From: Serilophus lunatus
Taxonomy: Eukaryota; Chordata; Aves; Passeriformes; Eurylaimidae
Length of the DNA: 64,000 nucleotides
Assembly (NCBI GenBank): GCA_013399895.1
Contig: VXBA01001255.1
Span: forward strand, 1,178,001 to 1,242,000
Direction: 5' to 3'
Shown here: in pieces, positions 13,905 through 24,627 of the stretch
Layout: every line of letters begins with the position of its first letter
Numbering within the stretch: position 1 is the stretch's first letter
Program-made: the position numbers and the translations under genes
Notes under the pieces: model-generated
What the model was told of the DNA's origin: nothing
What the model saw: the letters and a program-made list of their open reading frames with translations, nothing else
Databases searched by the model: none

Positions 13905-14015
13905 GTTGTCACAAGTACATCTGTAGAGCTACACCCATAAACTCCTCAGTAATCACCCCTAGTGCCTATCCAAATCAATCCTGCCTAGAGAATGAATTCC
14001 TGTAAGAACCGCCAG
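13905..14015 (+). other. exon-like unit, non-coding if real
   Basis: A possible branch site (GTCTGAT, A at 13886) and GAATTTTATTTTAG ending at 13904 precede a 111-bp segment that ends CAG|GTAAGA (donor at 14016). All three frames contain a stop, the best one ending at 14005, so it would be a non-coding or terminal exon. It lies about 0.8 kb downstream of the 13032-13088 unit on the same strand, which is the only contextual support. Confidence 0.18.
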
Positions 14016-14737
14016 GTAAGAGAACTGCAGCATGCTGATTTTTGTCTTCACCTTTGTTTTATAGAAAATGTGAAGGACATTGGCATTTACATAAGTGAGA
14101 AGTTACACAAACTGGAGTTACTCAAAAAAAATCCTTTTTGTCTTAATTGTAAGGTTGTATGCAAAAAAGGAAGAAATAGTGCAGCTCCTAGTTGAACAGC
14201 ACTGACTACTGAGGAGAAAACTGATACTCAGTTGTCTTTTTCAGACCTAGAGTGCTCACCATCCTTGGACTTCAGAAACTGCATATTGCCACAGTGAAGA
14301 GTCATCAGCCCCACCGAGTTCACCTGCACCAAAGGATAAGCTAATTTGGAAAAGGCCACTAAGGAAATAAGTCACAGCTGGTTTTCATTGCAGCTTGTGT
14401 AGATGAGGAAATCATGGTCATCATTTCCACACCCAATTACCCATCTTGCACTGGCAATTACACTAATCCCCTGCACAAATTAGACATGGCACTGCATGAA
14501 CATGTTGTTTATGCAGTAACCCGCATTTCCAATTATTACTTTTTTTTTTTTAATCTGACCCTAATGCTTTTAGTGGCTAATATTGAGAGATTGGTAAGTA
14601 GGAAGAGTGGTAGACCATGGTTTTTCTAGAGATGATTAATTTCATAGAGACAGTGCTGTTTTGTTGAACAACAAATTCAATTTCTTCTTTTTCAATTCCT
14701 GAGGAACAAAGTTCTGATTTCTGCCTTTAAGTACTTT
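14016..14737. other. non-coding stretch, no gene seen
   Basis: I see no repeat family and no domain-bearing frame. A T12 run (14540-14551) and a donor-like GGTAAGT at 14593-14599 are isolated. Confidence 0.5.
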
Positions 14738-14776
14738 GGGAGGGGTGGGGAGGGAAATAAGACACTGTATATATAA
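14738..14776 (+). promoter_or_regulatory. G-quadruplex motif followed by TATA-like box (candidate)
   Basis: GGGAGGGGTGGGGAGGG (14738-14754) has four G-runs of 3-4 with single-base spacers, an ideal intramolecular G-quadruplex pattern that also fits MAZ/KLF-type zinc-finger sites. TATATATAA follows at 14768-14776, 13 bp downstream. The arrangement resembles a TATA core promoter with a proximal G-rich box, but no transcript start or gene is visible downstream. The motif is seen directly; promoter activity is inference. Confidence 0.3.
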
Positions 14777-17139
14777 CAAGGAGAGGTATCATTATGATGA
14801 CAAGGAGTTTCCTTTAGTAGAGGAGCAAATTATTCCTCTAATTCTAAATGACAACTGTAGCTGATTAATATAGTCCCTCCTTCTATATGTACAACCAGCA
14901 ATTCACAGTAAAGATTTTTTGGGTTTTTTTGGAAGGGATGGACAGAAAGTCAAGATGGTATTAAACAAAAACCTATTTGGTATTAAATCAGTCTCATGAC
15001 TTAAGGAAATAGAAAAAAATTATTCACTATGACTTGTACTTCTAAAACTTCCCTATATTACTTGGTAGTGAAGAAGACCAAGTAAAATGGAACAGGAAAA
15101 GGAAGGAAACCCCCTATAGTAAAATTAAAAAAAAAAAAAAAGACACCAAATGCATACAAGCAGGAAGGAGAAAAGCTTTACAAAAACAAGTGTTAGCATT
15201 CAAAACTGACAACTTGTTGTTTTTTTGGTGTGAATCAAGACATTTATGTGTTTTGAATTTTGATGGAAAAAATAGTAGTGAAAAATACCCCATTATTTTT
15301 CTCAGTTTATCTTAAAATCTAATTCAGAGTGTCGGACATGTTTAGGTTTTCCTGGCTATAGTGACTGCGAGGTGACCCTGCATGAACACAGGTCCCTAAG
15401 GAAGCACTGAACAGGTATATTGATGGTGTTGGCCCACCTTGGTCAAGGGACAGCAAAGCTACTCCTACCTCAGCAGTGCAAATCCCCATGTCAACACAGC
15501 TAAATGTGTTTATGTATTTTGCTTGTAGGATGCTCTCTAAAGATACCTACATATGCAAAGGACTTTTAGCACAGACTTACAGATTTGTTTATGTGAGTAC
15601 ACTATCAGCAGTCTCTAGATTGAGGGCAACAGCTCTGCAATTAAAGAAAATACTTTCTACTTACTAAACAAAATGTCATATTTAATTTCTTTATTTTTTT
15701 CTTAAGTAAATAGGCTATTATGACTTCAGGTTCTTAAATTGCTTTTAAATGCTGATGATTTAGCTAGAATAGAAATAAGCAATCTAAATACCCTTCAAGT
15801 GCACTGTTCAATCTCATCTGAACTTGTCTATTTTTACATTAAAAAGGCACAATCTCATTCACTATTCCCCAAGAAAATCAAATTGAATTATTCAACACTT
15901 TTTAAAAATCTCCAAACAGCTGTTTTCTCCACTTATCCATTATCTTTAGAACTATTACATCTTTCCCTCCTCCCGCTCCAGATAAAACCCCAAACTAACA
16001 AAAACAAGAAAGCTCACAAACAAAATACCCTGCAGCAAGAGGTTCACAATCAGTTCTCCTGTGAACTGTCTAATTCTTAGCATTTCAAACAGTCGTCTGT
16101 TCCAACGTAGCCTTAGTTATTCCAGCCACCACAGCAACACAGATCCAGTCCCTCATTCTCAATAGTGAATCAAGCAATTAAAGACATTCGTGACTGGAGA
16201 ACTGAGGTTTTCCACCTCACTCCAATGTGGTAAAACAGAAACTATGCTATTCTCCTTTCTACTTACAAATCATCTTATTTTATGCAGGGTACTGAAGAAA
16301 TAAAGGAAGCTATTTTTAAATTAAAAAAAGTCCACCTTTCATTCTGAATGTAAGACTACTTTTTTTTTTCTGTACAAATCTAGCTTCTGCAAGCTTCTCA
16401 TTTGTACTTATGAGTCCTCTTCTACTGCCAGTTGTTCCCTCTCTTTCTCAGAGAATGAAGGAATGAGGTCCCAGAAATCTATTTTGAAAAGGAAAAAAAA
16501 AATCCAGCCAGTCTTTCCTGACTGTCTTTTTTAAAAGAACATAGGTTTAGACATCTGTAAAAAAAAAAAAAAAAAAAAAGGGATGGAGATGCCCATGTAA
16601 AAAATATGAAGTGAATAAGAACTCAACATGTCTCATCTCCTAGGTGACTTTGAACTCTTCAAGCATTGTGCAAAAGATAAGGCAAGATGAAGAGCTTCTA
16701 AGTGCTGGTGCTCAAGGAAAACAGGGGGGCAGCAACATCAAACAGAAAATTAAACTGTATTTGTGGACTGTTTCTTTGTGTTTCATGCCATGATATTTTC
16801 ACTGGCTGGAACTCCGACGTTTATTAGCTCTTGGCTCGTAAAGCAGACACAAGACTTATTACAGCCCTAAAATCAGATATCAAAAGTAATTTTTCTGCCT
16901 GGTTTAGAATGAAATCACTTCAGAACCTGTATAGTAGTGCCAGAACCCCTTTTCCAACAGCAAGTTTTGAGAATAGAACTGACTGTAGGAAGTAAGTTAG
17001 CTTCAGACCTAGAGCATCATTCATCATTACATTAACACAAGAATGCCATTTTTAGGCAGCCATATAGTCTAAAAATCAGCAATACAAAATAATTTGGCAG
17101 TACTATAAGCTAGCATTTCAAATCCCCGTTTTGTGTCAT
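14777..17139. other. non-coding stretch, no gene seen
   Basis: This is AT-rich unique sequence with A-rich runs at 15127-15141 (A15) and 16559-16579 (A21). The frame 15739-16080 (113 codons) has low-complexity C-terminal composition and no recognisable domain. Nothing gene-like is supported. Confidence 0.6.
16559..16579. repeat. A21 homopolymer
   Basis: There are twenty-one consecutive A residues. No target-site duplication or AATAAA just upstream was seen that would mark it as the tail of a retroposed transcript. Confidence 0.9.
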
Positions 17140-17245
17140 CCTCTCTAAATTGGATGCTGTCATTACCCTGAGCCTCATCATCTGCACATTAAAATGGGTA
17201 AGATTAACTATTTCCATTAGCCACCAAGGCATTATGAGTCTCGTA
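17140..17245 (+). repeat. MIR-like SINE fragment, degenerate
   Basis: The run CCTGAGCCTCATCATCTGC, an AAAATGGG segment and a pyrimidine/CCA-rich continuation follow the order of the MIR consensus core (CTCAGTTTCCTCATCTGTAAAATGGGGATAATA). The assignment is by memory of the consensus and would be settled by a RepeatMasker run. Divergence is high, as expected for a mammal- or amniote-age element. Confidence 0.4.
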
Positions 17246-18969
17246 TGGGAGATTCTGCTGAATCCTTAGTTTGAAATGCAGTAGTTGTTAAAACACAAAC
17301 CTATGGTTTTCATAAGAGGCCCTGTACTTAACAGTTTCCAAAAAAGACAGATGTCTGCAACACCTTTATGGCCAAGTGAGCTTTCATGTGCACATTAGCA
17401 GTGCTTAGCTTGGGGTCTACTTCAAGAGCTGTAGTTTTACACACACTGAGCAGCAGGAAGTCCTATAACCTTTAGCTATTTCACGTAAAAGGTGTGCAGA
17501 AATGGTGCTGTTTTGGGGCGCTGCCTGCCGTGAAAAAATGTAGGAGGGGATATCACTGAGCTGCCAAGTCCACTGCTGCTCCCAGTTTTTGCTGCTCCCA
17601 GTTTCATTTCAGACACCACAGTGCAAGGCACAGCATTATCCAACTGCCCTTAGTCACTGGGCATAACTGATGTGCCCATGGTAAGGAACTCAGAAGCTTC
17701 ACTGTGAACTGGAAATTTCAGCAGATGTTCCAAGCTCCACTGCATCACATACAAATCACTCACAGTCTCATATCAGAAACATTTCTGAAGTTACATAACT
17801 CCGTTAAACTGGTATCACTTAGTAACCAGCTTTTGATTTTCTATGCATCTGTTTCTCTGTAACCTCACACCTTACCTTCTGACGTTATTATTGTTGCCCC
17901 TGTTAGAAGCTACAGTCTGAAAGTTCTTTATGCAAAAAAATCCAAAAGTTCTGCATAAGAATTGAAATAGACAATTTCTATAAGTTTTAATATAGTGCTA
18001 TGTAAATAAGTTAGTTTAAAATACCATACAATTTCAGAAATATTTTCTCTTGCATGAGACTTTGTACCTACTCTCCAGAAGCCAAATACATGAACAAAAT
18101 CCGGTATTAAAATATGGTGTTAGTTAAAAACGCAAATCATCTTTCACACTTAGGTTTTTTGGGGGGTTTTTTCAGTTCTTGATACTTACAGGTTCATGTT
18201 TATCACAGAATAAGGCTGATACATAATAATTCATCAAATTGCATTCTAGCATGCATGGTTTGTAAATGATTCTATAAACTGTAATCGAGGTAAACTGTTT
18301 ACAAACTAGACAAAAATTTCTTCAAATTGTTCATTTTTATTTGGAGCAAGAATAAAGTATCAGGTATGATTTTATTTAGAGCAACAAGCAGAGTCTCAGT
18401 GTGATGCTGTACCCAAGGAGCAGTCATAAAACCAAGCCCTGCTGTGCTTTCAGGAAACTACAAGGAAGTTTTTTATTGCAGCCAGAAAAGGAAGACAGGT
18501 CCAAAAACAGTGAGAACCTAATGCAACCACATGAGACCACATCACACAGGAAGAAAAGCAAAACAGATCATGACATAGAAAAAAAAAATTAGTTATAAAT
18601 TAAATTATTTATAAATTAAATTGGCTTTCCTCCAATACAGCACCAAGCTGGGGCATCAAATCACAAGCAATATTACTTTCAATGCCTTTTATTAAGAAGT
18701 AAGTATGAAGAGGCCACTTAACTCCAGACCTTGTCAATCTTTGGGATATTTTCACACACATCTTAGCATACATTCATCAGCCTCCTGTTCTGGCAACCCT
18801 CTTCATCTGCATACACAAGTACTCACAGAAATCATTCACACAAATTCACAGAAAGGACTTGAGTCTGCAGGCAAAAATATGTTACTCTACTTGACAGCAT
18901 TTCTCAGCAACAGCATAATCAGCAGCAGAGGCGGGAACTAACATCTTGAGAAGGATAAATTACACACAG
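17246..18969. other. non-coding stretch with two small direct repeats
   Basis: GCTGCTCCCAGTTT is repeated at 17575-17588 and 17591-17604. TTATAAATTAAATT is repeated at 18593-18606 and 18609-18622. Otherwise this is unique AT-rich sequence without a supportable gene. Confidence 0.6.
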
Positions 18970-19735
18970 AATTAATAAGGTTGGAAGAGACCATAGAGAT
19001 CAAGTCCAACCTTTACCTAGGTTAACAGCCTATCCAACATCAGTCTAACATCTATACCATCCAAACCACCATACCACTGAGTTCATCATCTAACCTATCC
19101 TTAAACACATCCAGGGACAGTGACTCCACCACCTCCCTGGGAAGCCCATTCCAGTGGGAGATCACTCTCACTGTGACAAAGTTCCTCCTGATATCCAGCC
19201 TAAACCTCCCCTGACGCAGCCTAAGACTGTGTCCTCTCGTCCTGTCACTGGGAGCCTGAGAGAAGAGACCGACCCCCGCCTGACTACAGCCTCCTTTCAG
19301 GTAGTTATCGACAGCAATAAGGTCACCCCTGAGCCTCCTCTTCTCCAGGCTGAACAATCCCAGCTCCCTCAGCCGTTCCTCATAGGGCTTGTGCTCCAGC
19401 CCCTTCACCATCCTCGTTGCCTTTCTCTGGACACGCTCCAGCAACTCAATATCCTTCTTAAACTGGGGGGCCCAGAACTGGACACAGCACTCGAGCTGTG
19501 GCCTAACCAGTGCCAAATACAAGGGAAGGATAACTTCCCTGGTCCTACTGGCAACACTATTCTTGATGCAGGCCAGGATGCCATTGGCCTTCTTGGCCAC
19601 CTGGGCACACTGCTGACTCATATTCAGCTTCCTATCAACCAGCACCCCCAAGTCCCTCTCTGCCTGGGCATCCTCCAGCCACACAGACCCCAGCCTATAA
19701 CTCTTCATGGGGTTATTGCGGCCAAAGTGTAAAAT
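18970..19735 (-). mobile_element. CR1 non-LTR retrotransposon, 5'-truncated, relatively young
   Basis: CR1 elements copy themselves by target-primed reverse transcription and are the dominant transposon of bird genomes. Read on the minus strand, this copy starts mid-way through the reverse-transcriptase ORF near 19735. It runs through the ORF stop at 19052 and a short 3' UTR, and ends near 18970 with the typical GGTTGGACTTGATCTCTATGG.. type tail (plus strand: AATAAGGTTGGAAGAGACC). Only about 0.77 kb of a roughly 4.5-kb element remains, which is the usual 5' truncation. The frame is still uninterrupted for 218 codons, implying this copy is younger than the others in the window. The exact 5' boundary is uncertain by about 20 bp and no clear target-site duplication was found. 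Confidence 0.95.
19052..19708 (-). pseudogene. CR1 ORF2 fragment: C-terminal part of reverse transcriptase
   Basis: The frame encodes 218 residues from an internal Met to a stop. It matches the region C-terminal to the reverse-transcriptase catalytic core of CR1-type ORF2. Landmarks are ERDLGVLVD at residues 17-25, LVRPQLECCVQFWAP at 67-81, LERVQRKATRMV at 90-101, a LRELGLFSLEKRRLRGDL segment at 113-130, and a terminal HWNGLPREVVESLSLDVFKD at 185-204. The endonuclease domain and the YxDD catalytic core are missing because of the 5' truncation, so the product cannot act as a reverse transcriptase. There is no promoter of its own and no host gene context. Absence of internal stops is best explained by recent insertion rather than selection. 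Antisense frames at 19154-19732 and 19389-19616 are shadows of this one. Confidence 0.93.
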
Positions 19736-21685
19736 GATGTGGTCTCACTTATTACTCAGGCGGAAAGTGGCAAAACTCTGCATAGTGGATTTGGCACATC
19801 ACACAATACAATATGCTCAAAGCCAAAAGGACCATTCAGATTCTCAAAGTCCACAATACCTCTCCTTAGTCAGTCATGAAGGTGACCAGCTGGAAGCGAG
19901 GGGATGTGACAATTGCAACATAGCACCAGGATGGGAGCACCATACAGCTACACTTGCTCACCCAGTTACATCTGACATTTCTGACCTAGCACTGCCCGAG
20001 AGATTTGTTTCAAAGGAGTCTGAAGTGGACCATCAGGACACACCAGTAAATCTGTCATTGACAATGTGTTTTGGACCAAACATGCAGTGACAATAAGTTA
20101 TGTCATTTATCCATTTTCAGGTGAACTGTTTCCTCTTTTTGGATTCAACAAAGTACCAAAAATACAGGAGAGATTCCATGTAAATGGCATATATTGAACG
20201 GTTTTTGTAATAAAAATTATTTGGCTTGAAAGCTCCTTCGATTTTGCTAATTAGCACAGTGATGATGAATACTTTATGCTGAGTGTGGTGGTCCAATTCA
20301 AACAAAAGAATTGAACTGGACAGCAAGCATTTTGAGGGAAGGACACTGCAGCCTTTTAATGTCCCTAATGATCTTTCTCAGTCAACCCGTACAATGCTCT
20401 TCTCCATGTTGTCTGCCTTTAAGATGACTAATCAAAAACATCAGTTTTCTCCAGGCAGCTGCACCTCTAGGTAGAAATCCTACTGCTTTGAAAAACAAAC
20501 AAACATACACACACACACCCCTCTCAAAACCCATGAACCAAAAAAACAGACAAATTCCGTGTGTTCTCATGGGCTATGTCCAAGCAACTCTCTCAATCAT
20601 TTCAAGCAGAATTTTACTTACTAATTAGAATTACAATACATGGTTTATTTATGGAATTTAATATACCTTAAAAAGAACTCAGAGGATGAGTCTGACCAAC
20701 TGTGGACTTAAGAATTTCAGGTACCACAGTTTTAAAAGACTGTCCAAAATATATATAGAAAACAAAACATATGTGGAAGCACTTCAAGTTCCTCGAGCAG
20801 AAAGAAGCAGTTGATTTATCTACCAGTGACACATTTGCAAACACACTGGATGCTGAATAAAACATTACCCTTGGCACATGTAATGTTCAAGTATATTTCC
20901 CTGAATTCTGTACAACTTTACTTTATGGCAAACATTGGAAGAAAACTTTGAGTGGGAAAAAGAGACAAATCAAAACCTAACAAACAAAGTGCTTGTCAGA
21001 TTTCCTCGGCTTTGACACTATAAGGTATAGTCTGAATGTTCAAAATCTGTAGGGTCCCATTATCAAGGAGAGAAAGAGTAAAAAGCAGCAACTGGTATTT
21101 GGAAGCATTAGATCAGTGCAGGATTACAATAAAGCTGTATCTGAGATGTAGCACAGCAGCGCCAGAAGTAATTAGTACTCTATCTGGAAGATGTATATTA
21201 CCAGCAAGAGATCTGTGATTACTTTTAGTTGGGCTAATGAAAGACCTGTGCTTATCCTTATTCCAATTTATTTCTATTCTCTCCTATCCAGCTTTATCAG
21301 CACTGGGATTAACATCAGTAATAGGGCTGTGTGCATATTTACACATTGTAATTAAGTGCTGGGGGAAGACGGAAGGGAGCTCTTTAAGATCATTTATTAA
21401 AATGCAGGCACACTGCTAATGAGAGTCAAAATTTTGGGAGAAGTTATGACAAAATAAAAGCCCACTCCAAGATGAGAAAATGAGTTCAGTGGAGCCCTCC
21501 TAGAATTGACGAATTACTCAGGATTCACTGACAGCATCAAAGTGACTCTGGAAAAGGCAAGAGTATCCACCTGAAAAATCTGTGTAACAGTTAAGGCTGG
21601 CTCAAAAGCTCAGTGTTACAAGCAGAGGAGTAACTCATCCAATAAATGTTACCCATCATATCAAAGAAAGGTAAAGATCTTGGCC
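19736..21685. other. non-coding stretch; possible conserved regulatory sequence near 21.2-21.4 kb
   Basis: There is no gene. The open frame 19707-20090 is a read-through from the CR1 edge into unique sequence. A (CA)-rich patch lies at about 20497-20518. Around 21237-21425 the sequence carries evenly mixed, TAAT-containing motifs (GTAATTAAGTGC, TTTATTAAAATGCAGG, GCTAATGAG) in the style of conserved developmental enhancers; this is an impression, not an alignment. Confidence 0.45.
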
Positions 21686-21790
21686 ATTATGGCCTGGATT
21701 CAGCAAAGCACTTAAGCACATCCTTTACAATGAACATCAACTGATATCATCCGAATCTAACACACTGCATAAAAATATGCTTAATTCCAA
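21686..21790 (+). repeat. possible ancient amniote interspersed repeat remnant
   Basis: GGCCTGGATTCAGCAAAGCACTTAAGCACAT, described here in pieces as GGCCTGGATTCAGC and AAAGCACTTAAGCACAT, resembles a repeat motif common in turtles, crocodilians and birds. I cannot name the family with certainty. A related-looking GAAGTCAAT core occurs at about 22282 and an equivalent patch at 38630-38740. Confidence 0.3.
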
Positions 21791-22491
21791 GGCCAATTTC
21801 CCTCGCATTAAGCCTGTGCTCAACTTGACCTGCTGCTAAACCTCATTAATGCTGGTTGCAATGCACAACTGCATCTGTGGGTTTGCTGTCAGTGGGCCCC
21901 TCACATCAAGAATTTTTCTTTGACTTTGTAGAGAAACTCATTGCAATATGTTCCTCACCGAGATCTTGCAGTTGAGCAGATTTGCATAAATTTGCTTTCT
22001 AGCAAACATTCAGAAGGCTACAGATTTTACTAGGTTTTACTGGATTTATGTAATTGACAGAAACCAGCTTGGCTGAGATTACAGGTCATACAGAAATCCA
22101 GAAAAAAAAAATCCTCTGGTCATCACACCAAGATATGTAAGTATTAAGTATATGTTCTATACCTATTTATATGATTTTAGCATATCTATTGATATTATAA
22201 CATCTTCCACTTACTACCACATTATAAAATAAGCATTTGAGGCTCAGTTAGGATTTCACTTTCTTCCCAGAAGTTACCACCGAAGTCAATCAGGTGAAGA
22301 GATTTTTCCCAAGTCCACAAGGTTTCAGGTGAGCAACGTTCAGTGTCCTAAAGAATTCTTTTCTCCAAGAGTCTTTGAGTTCCAGTACTTTTTACCACTT
22401 CATTAAAAACACCATAAGCCTTCTGCCCTGTTATTTACCATCATTCTTTCCACAAAGCAGTTATATTTCAGTAGGAAAACCAGTACTTGCT

Positions 22492-22526
22492 GCATTAATG
22501 CTTTAAAATCTTTAGCAATTAATTGC
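22492..22526. promoter_or_regulatory. pair of perfect TAAT palindromes
   Basis: GCATTAATGC (22492-22501) and GCAATTAATTGC (22515-22526) are both perfect palindromes separated by 13 bp. Inverted TAAT half-sites of this type are classical homeodomain dimer sites. The sequences are seen directly; binding is inferred. Confidence 0.35.
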
Positions 22527-22699
22527 ATTTATACAAGTGCCAAGAAATTTTATTCTTAAGACTGTATTTTACTACCCTTTCTGCTGGAGACAACCTTTGT
22601 ACACACACAATCCAAAACTCAGAAAAAACAGTACTCAGCAACACAGCTACAAACCTCACTAGGAAAACCAAGTACATTATAAACATTAATTAATTTCAG

Positions 22700-22840
22700 C
22701 CACATGCCCTCCTCGGCGAAGTGAGTAGTTACTATCCCCATTTAGCACAAGTGGAAAAACTCAAGGAGAATGATTTACCCAGGTCAAACAAGGTGTATGT
22801 CACCGAACAGAGCACTGACAACTCTAGCCAGCAAGCCTCC
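22700..22840 (-). repeat. MIR-like SINE fragment, degenerate
   Basis: The plus strand reads, in order, GTGAGTAGTTACTATCCCCA, then TTTAGCACAAGTGGAAAAACTC, then a GATTTACCCAGGTCAAACAAGG block and a CCAGCAAGCCTCC end. This follows the reverse complement of the MIR core (ACTATTATCCCCATTTTACA, GAGGAAACTGAGG, CTTGCCCAAGGTCACACAGC). The order of four separate blocks makes chance unlikely, though the family could be another CORE-SINE. Confidence 0.6.
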
Positions 22841-23474
22841 CTTTTCTTCATGTAACTCACAAAATTAAATTCGTTCCTTCTAGTATGTAAATTACCAGAA
22901 GTTAATACAATGAAAGTAAGGCTACAGTTTCTTTCTCAAAAATAAATAACATGTCCATCTTCTCACTTGCCTATTTTTAATATTGTCATGAATATTCACA
23001 TCAGAATTTCTCCCTTAGAACACTCTGGAGAAAGAAAAAAAGAGTAACAACCTACTTAAAAAAAAATAAAAAAAATCTAATGACCTCCTGCAACTTGGAG
23101 TCGTTTGTTGGCTATAGTTTGATTGGCTGTGTATGCACAGCCTGAAAGGCAAAAAGCAAAGTTTGTGGACTGAGTCCAAAGCGAGCAACCAGGTTCTGAT
23201 GATACAGAGATCTGCTCACAGTAAGTAGGTTTGAACTGGCAGGAGCTTAAGCGATTCACTTATTTTACATATAAATCTGGATTTTTATTTTTTCAGGGGG
23301 GAGAGAGGCAGGGTACATCATAAACAAGCCTAACTTCCTTGCTACAAGAATAGTAGTTCATTAAGTGATTTCATCAATATAAACCTGCAGCTAATTTTTT
23401 CTCTCTGTACCCCAGGATTACAAAAAATAAATTTGATGATTGGTTAATTCAGTAGGAGAATGAACCCCTACAAA
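22841..23474. other. non-coding stretch, no gene seen
   Basis: This is AT-rich unique sequence. The minus frame 23077-23259 has no recognisable features. Confidence 0.5.
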
Positions 23475-23585
23475 CACATAGAATGGTTTGGGTTAGAAGG
23501 GACTTTAAAGATCACCTAGTCCCATACCATGCTTCCCACCCTGCTCCCTTTACTACCATGTTTCCCTTCAGCCTGTCTCAGCTCC
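23475..23585 (-). mobile_element. CR1 3'-end fragment
   Basis: CATAGAATGGTTTGGGTT, AGAAGGGACTTTAAAGATCA and CCTAGTCCC form the reverse complement of the CR1 3' terminus (consensus CATAGAATGGTTTGGGTTGGAAGGGACCTTAAAGATCATC). The first 60 bp match closely; the remainder is diverged, so the inner boundary is approximate. This is a very short, severely 5'-truncated insertion and codes for nothing. Confidence 0.88.
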
Positions 23586-24393
23586 ATCATTGGTTAAAGG
23601 AGAAAGCACTAAACTTTCTTTTATAGGGCTGGGTGATATCATGGTAAAAAGTGCCCACAGTGCTCTCCAGAACCACTAGAGGAAAGAAAACCTGCAATAC
23701 TGACTCTGCCACCAAGTTTTTTCCATCAGCCTCAAGAACCTCATGTTATACTCCTGTACTACTACTTCTCCTTTTCATTTCATTACCTCAGCAACAACGT
23801 GACTGAAGAATATGGTGGTTGTGCCATCTCAGTTCATTAGTCTGCCACTAATGCCCTTCACATGTAGATATCTCTTATTTACACAATATATCCTTGACAC
23901 CATTTCTATTTACATTGAATTAAAATTAATCAGCCAGGCATTTGCCACAGCAATCCATGTAACTCAGCTTGGCAGAATGATATTACTCCTAGCTAAGCAA
24001 TATTAGCTTTGTATGATTAGGATCTCCTGGGAACTCCTTCCATGACAGGACTGCAGGTGTTGTAGTCATAAAACATTATGCTCCCTCCTAAGCATCTGCA
24101 TGACAACCTTTTCCAAGGACAGCATCAAAATCTGGAGTGGTGGCTCAAACCTGATTTATTAGTGTGAATATCACAAGTAGGTAAGTACTTAAATTATCCT
24201 CCAGCAAGAAATCCTACAATTTGTTAACCCTTTCACTAGGTGTCATAGATGTCACCTTTAGTGCCTCCTATCAGTGAGGCTTTCCTTAACTTTGCTTTTT
24301 CCTTACTTCTGCCTCCAACAAGTTCAATTCTTCAAACTTTCAATGCAGATTCTCCCCTCGTGTTTACTAACATTTCAGTTTCTTCTACTGCAG
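23586..24393. other. non-coding stretch upstream of an exon-like unit
   Basis: No gene or repeat was recognised. It contains an isolated donor-like TAGGTAAGT at 24178-24186. It ends in a branch-site consensus TACTAAC (24365-24371) and a pyrimidine tract ending TTTCTTCTACTGCAG at 24393. Confidence 0.5.
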
Positions 24394-24544
24394 GAGGAAC
24401 CCTGCTTTGGTGATGTGAGGATAGCTGCCCATGCTGAGCTGCTGGATATCAGCTTGCAAGGGCTAACTACAACATCCAGTAACCTGCTGGCTAACTAGAT
24501 GCAAACATCAGTAAATAACTCTGAACACATGCCAGAGAATTCAG
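24394..24544 (+). other. exon-like unit with near-ideal splice signals (unproven)
   Basis: The acceptor side has a perfect TACTAAC branch-site motif whose A (24370) lies 23 nt before the AG of TTTCTTCTACTGCAG. The donor side is CAG|GTAAGG with GT at 24545. The 151-bp interior has a typical vertebrate exon length. Only frame 1 is open at its start. It gives 34 residues (beginning EEPCFGDVRIAAHAELLD) to a TAG at 24496-24498, 46 nt before the donor; the other frames stop early. It could be a lncRNA exon, a 3'-terminal or poison exon, or a decoy. No partner exon was identified. Confidence 0.28.
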
Positions 24545-24626
24545 GTAAGGCACTATTTCAGAACTCCACCTGTGCACGAGACAGAGACCTGTTCTCCTCC
24601 TCCTGTCATGTCTTCCAAGGGCTAGC

Positions 24627-24627
<1 letters not shown>

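Noticed and set aside
19154..19732. 192-codon plus-strand open frame
   Set aside because: It is the antisense shadow of the CR1 reverse-transcriptase fragment on the minus strand.
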